A stretch of 64,000 nt of DNA from Agarophyton chilense (lineage: Eukaryota > Rhodophyta > Florideophyceae > Gracilariales > Gracilariaceae), in the NCBI GenBank assembly GCA_030374765.1, contig JARGXX010000004.1, positions 1,426,001 through 1,490,000 on the forward strand. The letters are read 5' to 3'. This document shows, one piece after another, positions 44,066 through 54,793 of this stretch. Within the stretch, counting starts at the first letter, position 1. Every line of letters starts with the position of its first letter. A program made the translations under genes and the position numbers. A model generated the notes under the pieces. That model ran no database searches. It had not been told where the DNA came from and saw only the letters and a program-made list of their open reading frames with translations.

Positions 44066-45975
44066 TCAGGGAAGCAAGACGTGACGTGGAACATCCGTTT
44101 GAGCACGGATACACGATGCTATCGGGACAGCTGCTTTGTCCTCCGGGGATACGGCCTCGTAATTGACTACGACTTGTGCCCAATCTCGGAGAGACAACAC
44201 AAATTGTGGAGAAGTATGGCCTGGTTTGTAGCAGAGATGACAAATCAGGCCAGAAGCCAGTGCTGGGTGGCGAGACTCGGCGAATTTTACCGCCGGGCGG
44301 GTATCTCTCCAACCAGGACGCGAAAAGCGGACATTAGCACTTCCGTGTGGGACGCGTGACGCACGAACGCGACCATTATCCGCATAGATTAGAGTGTCAT
44401 CCTCAATCACGTATTGTGATTCGTCCAAGGTTGAGGGTAACTCCGTTGTCAGGATGGAATGAACGTCGCTATGGGCTAGCTGCACGTTATCATAATCCCT
44501 TCGAGAGGCCTGTTCGTCGATCATCGAAGCTGACGGGGTACCCGGTTGTAACATCAACGCTTTTGCGGAACTAGCCCTGGATCCAGGAGTGCGTGCGCGC
44601 AGGGCTTCACCCTCTGCGCGAGCGAACTGCACTAGTTCCAAATACGTGGCTTTAGGTCTATCTTCTCGGCTTCGAGCAACAAGAGTCCGGATCACCGGGT
44701 CCAAACCATCGACAAACATGCTACAACGCTCTTCGTCGGGGAAAACATTGCCAAAGCGATGGAAGGTTTTGTTAAGGCGCGACGAATAATCGGTTTTCGA
44801 CTCGCCTGGACGTTGGCGAGTGTCCCGCAGGGCTAGTATAGCCTGCTGAATGGCGGAATTAGTAGCATACGACCGCAGGAGGATTGAACTGCTTCAGGCC
44901 AGCATGTGACCCCTCCTTCGGAGGGGCGTGATGAACTTCTGACAGAGTGATACTGGTCTTCTGCAAGCTTACGTAGGAAGTACGGTAAGGCAATGTAGGC
45001 CTGTCCCTCGTTCATTCCAAGGATGTCAGCTTCCGCGACAAAGCGTGCCAAGAAATCCAACACCAATATTGGGTCTTCTCCAGAAAACAACTGGTTGCGA
45101 AGTGAGAGCTGCATTCGCTGAATGCATTCCTTCACTCTTCCCGTACCACGGGGTGTACGATCCAAAGAGGAGTTCTCCAAACGGTAGTACCGGTATAATG
45201 AGAGCTTCTTAAAGAGAAAATTGGTTGGTTTCAGCTCCTTCAAACCTGTGTGCTTCCTTCCCTTCGTGCGGGCGCAGATCACACCATGGGTGGCTGTTGA
45301 CCGCTTACAGCGTGAGGAACGCTCACGGCGAGCTACTTCCACCTATGAATCGGAAGAGTCGGAATCCGAGGATGAGGAGTCTGACGGTTCGGGATCCGTG
45401 TTTCTTCGCTTCCTTCGAGCCTGGCGGTTCTCTTCCTTACTTCCCTTGTGGGATACTGCAACCGGCTCGGCCGGATCATCCCCCGACATTAGGGTTTGTT
45501 CCAACGTCTCGAGACGGCTTTGGACGCGCGAGAACTTGTCCGCGACGTCCTTGACAAAGGCCGAGGGTCCACCAAGGGACTCTAGAATCGAGTTCACAAC
45601 CGCACGGAGGACACGGAGGTCCTTAGAAAAATCCTGCGTAATAGTGTCATTTACCTTCTTGCGAAGGGAATCGAACTCCTCTCCAAGGATGACTTGAGCT
45701 TCCCGCATAGAACCGAGTTGCTCTTCCACAGCTGCAAAGCTGGGATGGAGAGTGACGTCCCTAGCAGGGGAGGGCATCTGGGCGGCGGCAGACGCCGGTC
45801 CTGCTCCACTTGCTGGGGGTGTCAAATCAGAGACGGGAGGTCTCGGGGTCCTTCCACCTGGTACGCCAGTCGATCCACCGGTATGAGACCGTGAACGGAC
45901 CGGAATACGGGATGGTTGCGATGGTTCCGGTGCACCGGTTTTATTCCGCGTCCTCGGGCGGTCTTTGGACGACAT
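44066..45975 (-). pseudogene. gag: Gypsy C gag
   Basis: ATG at 45973-45975. N-terminal 70 residues: Pro/Ser/Thr-rich. Residues about 75-175: coiled-coil-like (VEEQLGSMREAQVILGEEF, SRVQSRLETLEQTL). Then an Arg/Lys and Ser/Asp-rich stretch and TAG at 45343-45345. It continues in the same frame to 44833 (a capsid-like LDFLARFVAEADIL), then shifts near 44880 to the frame ending at 44066 (AIQQAILALRDTRQ, FRFGNVF-like, MFVDGLDPVIRTLVAR). The zinc knuckle reads CHLCYKPGHTSPQF: C-x2-C-x4-H-x4-C with the last Cys replaced by Phe. Confidence 0.85.
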
Positions 45976-46122
45976 GAGATCAGTATCCGTTACACGTGAG
46001 TATCCAAACCCGATCGGCTAGTGGGGCCAAGAAACATCCTCAAAGAGGGCAACTGAGATCAACCTCAATTTTTGAGTCCTCTTTCCGATTAATTGTATCT
46101 GAGTGTGTCCGACTCAAACTTC

Positions 46123-47027
46123 TGAGTCGGGAGACCAGTTTGTAGGACAACGCTTGGAGCGGAGATACCACGAAGATGTTAGGGATCTTCCTCTCTTGAG
46201 AGACACGCCTCAGGCGGAGGAGACGCGTCCCAGCGGAGCACAGAAACAGAGCCACTCTGGAAAGGCACGACGAAGTCGAGTGTAAGACCGAGGCCAATCC
46301 GGCGGGATATACCTAGAGTGTTTAGGTGAGCACGGCACAGCCCGGGGTGTGACCAATCCTAGGCGGAGCGGTATCACGGCGATTGTCGGAAAAGGAGCCA
46401 GGAAACACTCGTATGAGGTGGATGAGCGAGGTGAGTGAGGCGGCCACTCACGAGAGCCAAAACGGAGAACAAGAGAAAAACGGGGGCGAAACCCTACACA
46501 GGGGCGAGACTACGACAAGTGTTGGCGATTATATATGAACCCACGGTGGTGGTAGCACTCTGGTCGACAGAAGGGTGGATGAAGTAACGTGCCACGGGCG
46601 CTCACGCAGTATGCGGTGAGGACGCGCCGAAGGCGAAAAGTTCAGAGCCAAGACTCCCTCCTTGGTATCTCCCATGAGGGTCTTTACTGGGGAGCAGTGC
46701 TCAACCTCCTAAGTAGTGTGGCGCACGGCCCCTGAAAGTGGGCGCGCGTCCGAAAAATAGACACTAAATAGCGATAGCGTAGCTAAATAAATACTAAAAA
46801 TTACTAAATAATACTAACCATTAGGTAGAATCCGGGCCACGTGTGGCACGCCGTGCCCTCGAGCGTCGGCATCCGTGCAGTCCACGTGTTCCACCAGTGT
46901 GCACTTCCGGTCTTAACCCGCCGTCAGCACGCAATAGCGGTATAGCTTGTCATAGACCAAGCTAGTTCTCCAGCGAGCTAAATCTCTAAGTCCGGGGAGG
47001 AAACCCCTTGAAGGGCATTGTCCTTCA
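46123..47027 (-). repeat. 5' LTR of Gypsy C
   Basis: TGAGTCGGG...TCCTTCA, 905 bp. It matches the left LTR from the CTTGGAGCGG block onward. The inner edge is at a perfect inverted repeat CCGACTCA-AACTTC-TGAGTCGG (46109-46130). Confidence 0.85.
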
Positions 47028-48259
47028 GGTAGGGTGGAACGGCGTCGGAGTGGGCGGCAATGGCTTGGTTCAAACGGGGTGCTGGTGGTTCGTCCTTGGA
47101 ATTTGCTGAAGTGTGGTTGAATGTCGGGTGGCGCGTGTACCGAAATTGTTCATTTATATGGTCGGAAGGGAAGTTCATGAACTGTTTCTGAAATGAGCAG
47201 AGCCTGACTGGTGCTTAGATTTGAGCAGGGGTTTGCGGCAGGAATGGTGCATTTGGTGCGTAACACCATTTGGATGGTTCTATGTTTTCAGAATAGTAGA
47301 CTTAGCGTGTGGAGGAATTGGGCCTGTTAGATATAGTGTAAAGCGTGGAGGAGTTTGAGTGACCATGTCTTGTGATTGGATTCGATTGTAGTTGTGGGTA
47401 AAGTCTTTGACAGAGTCAGAGTGGACTGCCAGTAGCCGGCACCCAATTTCTCTAGTGTCTTGAATTAACCGTAGGTCGTCAATGAGGTATTTAACCGACA
47501 TGGATTCGTATGTGATATTTAGGTGTTGAGCTGCAATTATTCGTGCATGTAGGGTAAAGTTCTTTTAACGTAGTCTTTGATAGGGATTTTAGAAGTGTAT
47601 TCTAAATTTTCCGCTTCAGATTTTAGGTATTTTCGGTTGGCCATTGTGTTTTTTAGTATTATTTTCATAATCACTTATTGCAGATCTTTGGGTGTCGGGT
47701 CCGTTCCAATATTCAAAAGATTCAATATTTTTGGCGGAACGGTGGATAGTAAAGACGCGCAACATATCTATGTGTTTAATTTCTGAGCCTGTCTAGGGTC
47801 TGCAGATTGATAGGGGTTGGAGGATACATGAGCAAGTAAATCCATGATTGTTGCACTAGAATCAAGCGCCATTTTCCAGGAAATTGGATTGTTGCCTTCT
47901 AATGTTGGTATATGTAAATTTCCGACCGTGTTGAACGAATTTTGGTTGTCGTGTGTGTTGTTTTCGGGTGGGAAAGTATCGGATATCGGATGCTGTAAGA
48001 TGGGCTCTTCCTAAAGGATGTTTCACAATATGTGAATTGGCGGTTTGATCATGTTGACGCCTGTCGATTTGGTTTCGAAGATTTTGAGGCTCCGTGGTGA
48101 GAAATGAATTGTGGGGAGTGTAGAGGTTTGACAAGAGAGTACAGGAAAGAAAGGGAAACAAGTTGCGTTGCGTTTGAATGGAGGGGGATACGACGAGATA
48201 GAGGGTTGTGATGTGGACGAGAAGGGGGCGGGTTTTTGCAGTTGTAGCGTAGGGCTCAT
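47028..48259 (-). pseudogene. Copia 3 gag and upstream part
   Basis: Minus-strand remnants between Gypsy C and the right short repeat. A candidate start ATG at 48257-48259 (MSPTLQLQKPAPFSS) directly follows the repeat. Pieces of gag-like sequence follow at 47862-48161 and 47280-47501 (MSVKYLIDDLRLIQDTREIG). FHPT at the left edge would join CSTCPP across the Gypsy C insertion, in frame, restoring a Cys-x2-Cys pair of the integrase zinc finger. No protease site is clear. Confidence 0.4.
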
Positions 48260-48377
48260 AATCTGTTACGAGGAATCTCTAGCTCGGTTTACTCACTCGG
48301 GACTGCGTCGACGGACGGCTTGTATATGTACGGTCTCGGCTAGAAGCATGTGGCACGTGTCGTCCGTGTATGAAGTC
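48258..48377 (-). repeat. short LTR-like repeat of Copia 3, right copy
   Basis: Matches 32513-32637 and 61316-61430, with GGCATGTGGCACGTGTC-like core and GGGACTGCGTCGACGG. Confidence 0.55.
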
Positions 48378-48790
48378 TGACCGGTTTTCATGAACGATAT
48401 AGACATGGAGGTGGAAAACGAACTTTGCTTCCTCCCTTTCAACTGCAGTCCGCGCAAAATGAAACGCAATAACAACTTTCAATTACTTTTGCTGTAGGCC
48501 AAACACCTTGAACCCAGTCCAACACACCTATCCAGAGGGTTTCTATTCGTAGTGTCCAACACTTTATTTGGTTCCCTACTGCACCATTTCAATATCTTAA
48601 TGTCAGAGGAAACAAAGAACCGTATAAACACACAATTAAAAACCGCGAAATAACAGCGCGCACATATTAATGACGAGTTTAGTTCAATACTTTATCAGTA
48701 CTTTGTATCATCTCCTTTGGAATCGAGAACAGCCAACAGACTTCATTTCGTACTGTCGTATAGTTCCAACAAACAGGAAGTCTCAGTTCT
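48378..48790. other. spacer, no gene seen
   Basis: AT-rich sequence between Copia 3 and the minus-strand Tc1/mariner remnant. No domain or repeat is recognised. Confidence 0.5.
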
Positions 48791-49620
48791 TTACCATCTT
48801 TCCTTACTTTTCCTCTTCAATTCTTCGACATCGTCGAACTGCTTATAACCAGAACAAACTTTCCTAGCCATCTCTCTCAAAAGGTTTTTAGTTTTTTTCA
48901 GATCTACAGACTTTACTGGACATGATAGTATCTGAAAATTGTGATCTACTAGCCAATCACAGCTATAGTTTGCCGTATGAACTAAGGCCTTTTGTTGCTG
49001 AAATATATAAAATAATGTTTCTTCAAATAGTTCAGCAACAAAAGGTAGCAAACAGCGCTGCAAATTGTAGCAATACTTCTCGAAATTCTAAATATCACCC
49101 GCAACCACAAACGACGAGATTCTATAAAATGACGTAGCTCCCCATCCCAAACAACGACCGAATGTTCACCATTTTGTTGTGTTGAAAGCGAGGCTGGTCC
49201 TGTCTCAGATCGTGGCAGTAGTACGCCAGACCATCTAGACCATCTAACTAAAACTTCTTCTCATAAGAAAACACAAATTTATCCAGTAGTGATCTCCCTT
49301 AGTGAAGGGACAGTGCGCATTTAAGGCGTTTCTTTTTGTGCCCTTCACTAATTTTTGGGGCCTTAAATATTTTTTTGCAACGAAGATGGGGTGTGAACCG
49401 CACTATCTGCTCCAGGCGTCGAACACCTTTTTCTAATTCAGGACAGGTCTTGGAAGCATACCCGCTGTGCAATTCTGTAGATGTTGGTTGAATGAGTAGC
49501 CTTTTATCGTTTTCGGATATCTTCAATACATTTTTCGGCATTGTACGGAGATTAGTGCTGTTATGGGGCTTTAGGAATCGCAATACGGTAGAAGGAGCTA
49601 TTTTTATTGTTCTGCAATGT
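48791..49620 (-). pseudogene. second Tc1/mariner transposase pseudogene
   Basis: Minus-strand. Frame 49299-49583 holds a helix-turn-helix-like part (RLLIQPTSTELHS, ELEKGVRRLEQIV). Near 49250 SYEKKF-stop-LDGLDGLAYYCHDLRQD gives the usual FNLDGPDG...YWHD block. Frame 48791-49063 has QQKALVHTANYSCDWLVDHN with the catalytic Asp of QQDNA lost, SCPVKSVDLKKTKNLLREM in place of WPxxSPDLNPIENLWG, and a FDDVEELKRKSKERW tail. Its wording differs from the 19-20 kb copy, so it is another family. Confidence 0.7.
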
Positions 49621-51632
49621 CTCTGATCGGCATTGGTTCAACGCGAAGGGCCGTAATCTATCTCTTTTCATATTTAGAAAGATGCAAAGATGGTGGCATA
49701 AGCAATGTACTTAGCTGTTATTGGTGTTCATGACGCGAAAGCAGTAATTGCATAGATTACTTCTACGTCTTTGGGTATAATTGAGCAAGGTGTTTATCGA
49801 GAATTTATAAAACAAATGTTTGTGCGCGTTGAATTTCTGCAGGCTTTTTCGGTCCTTTATTGATGAAGAGCACATTGAGAGAAATGGCGCATTGAGCGGA
49901 GGACAAAATGAAATACACCGTCTAAGTGAATAAACTGCTTTTATGTGAGTAGATTCTTGTTTTTATTGGAGAAAGTCTTGCATGGTACGATGCAATTTAG
50001 TGGGCTTGCGTTTCAATATTAGGGGACTGTAGATAGTGTACGACTCCTTCTGGTAGAGGTCGTTTTTGACCTGGAAGTAGTAGCACTGCGACGGTTAGTG
50101 CGTTCAGGAGTTGTTATGCTCTTCCGAGACGGTACACCATTATCGACAAACCGGAATGCTTTTGAATCTTTCGGAGCGTGTGCCATAAAGTTTTTGAAAT
50201 TGTTGACCACCCACGACCACACCTGGGATGCGTAGGTGCATCTCAAAGCAGGGTGCTGCGGAACTGGGATGAAATAGCGCAACTGCAGCCCAGAGTGGAC
50301 TGTAGTCTGGATTGAGATGCGGGCGTTTGGACTGCGTAGGACTTCGAAGTAGACAGCTGCTGGACGACAGCGACACCTACGCAGCGCACGCATCATAGAA
50401 AACCCAGAAGCGCAACCCACGAGCTGGTACTGGAGCACCACAGACTACTATATAATAAAGAATACCAGACTCTGCTAAAGAGTCCGGGGGCATCCGACAC
50501 AGCGCGGAACTTCTCTTGGTGCCCAAACTTTTGCTTCACGTGCGACGAGCGCGAATCGCGACACGTCAACAGAAATCCTCGCAACAGTCGTAGTTTGTGG
50601 ACTCTAAACCATCACCGAGTCGGTCGCGAAGTAGCGTAGGCTTAACAGCGGATAAGATATGATAAGCAGCAACCTTATGGTTGCTCTCAAGTATCTATTT
50701 TAAACCGTGTCGACGATGTAGTTTGTGATAGAAAAGAAATATTGTTTCCATGGGTGATTGTGCAGATTTGTCTATCATGTCCATTACCAGATCGATACGA
50801 ACAATAGAGTCCAAATAATCTAAAGTTACTGTAACTTAAGAATCCTCTGCCTTTTTGTTAAAAGAAGTGTGTAAAACGGTATCAGTTAGGTTGTCATAAT
50901 CATCTTCACCCTGGGTAAGTCAAGGCTCGAAGCGGAGTCCAAAAATACTGGATCAATACAGAATTTGAGATTAACCGGACGGATTGGTTACGTCGTAGTT
51001 CTACCCGATGCGATCAGTTGACTTGCACGAGCAATAATCTTCTTGCCGTACTGATCGTACTTACGAAGGAACACCTGAACGGTCTCAGCGTCTCCGCAAA
51101 CCAGCGTTGAGTGATTAATCTGAGTGATGAAGAAAAATGCAGCGTTCATCTCAAACGCTGAGGTTTGGGACTTTTATTTTGATCGAGCGAGATAGGCGTT
51201 TTCTTTAGTGAGCGTAAGAATGACCTGGTGGTTAAGCAACTTTCTGATCAATCTGAAGAAATAGTAGTGATTATTGTATCAGGTTCAGGGAACAAAGATA
51301 GGGGAAGTTGACCGTTAGTTCGATGGTTTACTTCCGACTGTAGCAGACGGTAGCTATTTACCCTTCGTAGCATATAATTTATTCGTACGATTTCAGAGTT
51401 GCTTTCTCTCTCTCTTAGAGGCACGCTCAGCCACCAGTTCGATATAATAGTTCAAAGAGTAAACCTAGTGGTTATGTCGAAAGGAAACGCATCTGCATCT
51501 GTCACACCTAAACCGATATGGTATCTACTGTAAAAACGCATTATCGGTTACACTTGTTTAAAAGCCCGCCGTCTCCACCCAATTCAACCATTTCTTTGCA
51601 GCGCCTTACCGCTTTGGGCAGCTTAATCAGAC
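49621..51632. other. no confident gene
   Basis: AT-rich. A minus-strand open frame at 50019-50441 (140 codons; SWVVNNFKNFMAHAP, basic tail RSKTTSTRRSRTL) has a better composition than its surroundings but no recognised domain. It could be a retroelement scrap. Confidence 0.3.
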
Positions 51633-51929
51633 GTGGAAAGGTTGTCTGAAGAGAAAGCTTTACATGCACCAAACCCGCATTTACCTTATCTCTTCAAAAA
51701 CACATTTTCTTCCAACCCACCATCAAAAAAGCCAAACGTCGATCGTCGCGATGGAATCGGTCCGACTGATGCACAATTTGAATTTGAGATTAAGTTTGAC
51801 GACGTTGATGCTTTGAATGTTATGTCACATCATCATGTAGTCAGTAAGGTGAAAAAGACTTTCATTTTGCGTGAAGACGGAATTGGTGCGAGCGCGTTTC
51901 TTTGGCTTTCACGATCCTCGTCAGGTTAA
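51633..51929 (+). CDS. hypothetical small ORF, 98 aa
   Basis: Starts with no confirmed ATG (the first codon may not be ATG; an internal Met is present). Composition is protein-like, with FEFEIKFDDVDALNVMSHHHVVSK in the middle and a charged N-terminus. No domain, signal or neighbour that would give a role. It may be an exon or chance. Confidence 0.2.
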   Translation: MERLSEEKALHAPNPHLPYLFKNTFSSNPPSKKPNVDRRDGIGPTDAQFEFEIKFDDVDALNVMSHHHVVSKVKKTFILREDGIGASAFLWLSRSSSG

Positions 51930-53258
51930 CAGCAATTCAGAGCGTCATACAACATCCCTAACGATTACAAAACTAATACCCTTTCTCTTGAATGTGGGGA
52001 AACGCATGACCGGGACGAGCCTTTCCTTTTAAAAAAAAACACATACAATATGCCCCGAATTTGGACGCATTCTTATGCAAAAACCCTGAAACTATTCTCC
52101 AATGAGAAGGAAGTGGGGACATTGAATGTTGACATCAAAAGATAGATATATTTCAAGAAAACCTCATCTCATACAAAACCTGTTCTGAGGCGTAGGTATT
52201 TTAAAAAAAGCATCGCTCAAACATTTATGTCATATTTCAAAAACTTGCGATTTAGATAAAATGGCTAAAAAGATGTACTCTTTTTATTTCCGAGAGATCA
52301 GTAAGTTTCAAAATATCCATATTTTTTCGAATAAGAATCGAACCTCGAGTATAATTTGGAATGATTTCGGGTTAAAGGATATCCCAGAAAATCTGGCAAT
52401 ATATAGTTGCAGAAGAGAAGAGAAATACTGTTGGTTTTAATTGTCATGCAAATGATGACATTGCCGGAGAGGACAAGACTAAGATAAATTCAGGCGAGTA
52501 TTGTCCTTATTTACATAATTCAAAGAGAGGAGGCATTCCTCTTCAAAAACCTCTGGATTGAGGAGTTTTCGTTTTCTGTGCTGAAAAAAAAGGTTTCTCT
52601 GTCGAAATGTTAATTCTACATCAAACGAATCGTTGCGAGCTTTCCTTGCTATAATCAGGGGCCATGTACAAACGAAAAATGTTTGCTCGCAGAATTCAAT
52701 CCCGGAGCCTCCTTTTTACATCTACTTTACTTCACGTCTTCCCTGGAAATGCAACCGGTTTTGTTTTACAAAATGTGACCCTCAACACTCTGTTAAATCC
52801 AGTCCAGTCGTTTAGTACCTTCTTCTCGATATTCTACCGTCTACAACCTTTTGTTTCGATAGTGTGGTTTGTAGGATCAGAAAACTACTTATTTATACAC
52901 TGCTGTACAAATGAAATCAGAACACAGTATTAGAGTAAATCAGGCTTCCCGGAAGACTCTGCTTTCACTTTGAACTTAGTTGACGACAACACAAGAAGCA
53001 ACAACGGAGCTACTTCACTTATTATCAAATTACAAGTTGTCATGTCTTATGCACTGCTATTTCTCCTGTTTAAAAATGATGAAGTATTTCTCGAGCATTG
53101 GCGCGTCGTTGAAGCACAGCAATTATTCTCAACCTCGAACCTATTCGGGACGGCATAAAAACGTCGCAACAAATTTTTGGCTCTCAATTCCGGTTCGAAG
53201 CCTTCCCAAATCAGCTGAAGCTTCGATCTAGTACTCGCCTGTTGGTACCACATCCAAA
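51930..53258. other. spacer upstream of the secreted-protein gene
   Basis: AT-rich, short frames only. The last few hundred bases should contain the promoter of the gene starting at 53259, but I see no clear TATA box. Confidence 0.4.
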
Positions 53259-53957
53259 ATGAAGACCTTCATGTTCCTGTTCACCCTTTCTGTCATATTC
53301 TTCCAGTCGAGGTCACAGGCGCCAGATTCTGTCGGTCGCGGGGCGATAAATCTTCGACCTCTTCCTCCAGCACCCTCAAGGAACACCGGACAAAGGCCAG
53401 GAATTTTCGTTCTATTTCCCAGACGAACCCCGAGACCAGCCGTGATAAACATGAGCCCAGGACCAGTGGAAGTAAGCATAGGACCCTGGTCTATGGGCTC
53501 ACAGGTTGATGTTCTTCCCTCCCCAGAAGGTTTGGTTCAACCTTTTGGTTCATTGCCAATGGTCTCTTTTCCAATTGGTTCACCCACCATTGAACCATTG
53601 CCACAAATGATGGTTTCTGGCACTATTCAGGAGCCGATCATCTCTGTTCTTCCCGAAACAATGGATAATACTGAAGCTTTCCCCATGGCTGCGGTGTTTC
53701 CTGTTGGGTTGAGCTCTCCCGTCGCATCTCCGTCTGTGTCCGAGTTTTCAGGACCAGAAATTGAGAGCACAGAACCACTCGCAAGCGAAGGCTCTGTGTC
53801 ATTCCCGCCGGAATTCATTTCTTCAGAGACGCCAGAATTACTTTCCAACTCATTCGGCTTTATATCATCGCCAAGTGATACCAATCTAGAGCCCACAAAC
53901 AGTGAAGAACCCGAATTTTCAGAAGAGCCATTTCCTTCTCCGGTCTTTGGCTTCTGA
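53259..53957 (+). CDS. secreted Pro/Ser/Glu-rich protein, 232 aa
   Basis: ATG in AAAATGA context, no breaks. Residues 1-19 (MKTFMFLFTLSVIFFQSRS) form a typical signal peptide, with cleavage likely after SRS. The mature part is low in complexity: Pro-rich with RR pairs at first (LPPAPSRNTGQRPG, FPRRTPRPAV), then Pro/Val/Met-rich, then a very acidic Ser/Glu/Pro C-terminus (EEPEFSEEPFPSP) ending in VFGF. No Cys after the signal. No membrane anchor. This suggests an extracellular matrix or cell-wall protein, inferred only from composition. One of the few intact genes here. The next gene starts 840 bp downstream on the same strand. Confidence 0.7.
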   Translation: MKTFMFLFTLSVIFFQSRSQAPDSVGRGAINLRPLPPAPSRNTGQRPGIFVLFPRRTPRPAVINMSPGPVEVSIGPWSMGSQVDVLPSPEGLVQPFGSLPMVSFPIGSPTIEPLPQMMVSGTIQEPIISVLPETMDNTEAFPMAAVFPVGLSSPVASPSVSEFSGPEIESTEPLASEGSVSFPPEFISSETPELLSNSFGFISSPSDTNLEPTNSEEPEFSEEPFPSPVFGF

Positions 53958-54793
53958 GCAAACCAAATGAGTTTAATGTCCATTGTCCGTTGCTTCATAA
54001 ATGTCTTTCCACGGAGTATTTTTCCCTTCTTACAATAAATTGAGTGATCCTGAAACATACGTGCCGTTCAAACTTCTTTGGGTGCAAAAACAGTGGTTGC
54101 ACTATAAAAAACCGTTTTGGAGCTGTGCGTGAAACAGAACTATCTTTCAAAAAAATAACCAGTTTCGAACAGCGCCGCGGTCGAATAGACAGTACAGTAG
54201 GAGGAAAAGAATATGTCACTCATTCTGCAAGAGAGCGCAGGCGTGCGACGCGAGTGCTACAGCACTAAACTTTCTACCCTCGTACAGTAGTGATCTTATT
54301 TCAGAATCTTTTTTTCTATAAGATCCGTCAGAAAAACAATTTAAAAAGAGCGAAAGTTTCGGAATTTTTGCTGAAGTACACCTGTAATTTTGGATGACTG
54401 CGATAGTTGGCACAACTATCATACAACGCACCAAGGAGGGCACTCGTGCTGGTGGTCAACAATGCTTTGGTATCGTCGTACACCCGAAAGACAGCTGCCT
54501 TATCGCTGAACACACGCTGGGAATCGTGCCACGACAAAAGTGGGCTTCACTTTGTTCCTGCGCTGTGCCGCAAGACGCAGTTGGGGATGTTGCGCGGCCA
54601 ACCGTAACGCATGGATTGGTTCCTTCATCGGGTCTTCTTCATTCGATTTGACTCGTATTTTTGTTTCTGAGCTACAAGAACCATTTTCTACCGAGTCGAC
54701 CTGGCCAGGGGAGCTCATTTCAGGAATTTCGTCCAATCACCGCCAGTTCAAGACCCCGTGCTCAACGCCGTCACAAATAGGAAACCGTCATCA

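Larger units (their letters stand above)
35895..47027 (-). mobile_element. Ty3/Gypsy chromovirus C, full length (11.1 kb)
   Basis: Minus-strand element with both LTRs (35895-36803 and 46123-47027), gag, protease, RT, RNase H, integrase, GPY/F and chromodomain, and a plus-strand antisense gene (aORF-C) between the chromodomain and the left (3') LTR. A CAGGT direct repeat straddles both outer edges (35891-35895 and 47026-47030). It inserted in the zinc-finger region of Copia 3 integrase. Several nonsense and active-site changes show that it can no longer move by itself. Confidence 0.9.
32513..48377 (-). mobile_element. Ty1/Copia element 3, split by Gypsy C
   Basis: Minus-strand Copia. RNase H, RT, linker and integrase lie at 32.64-35.89 kb; its N-terminal part (gag and probably protease) lies at 47.03-48.26 kb, on the far side of Gypsy C. 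A repeat of about 120 bp at each end (32513-32637 and 48258-48377) acts as short LTRs. Heavily decayed. Confidence 0.65.
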
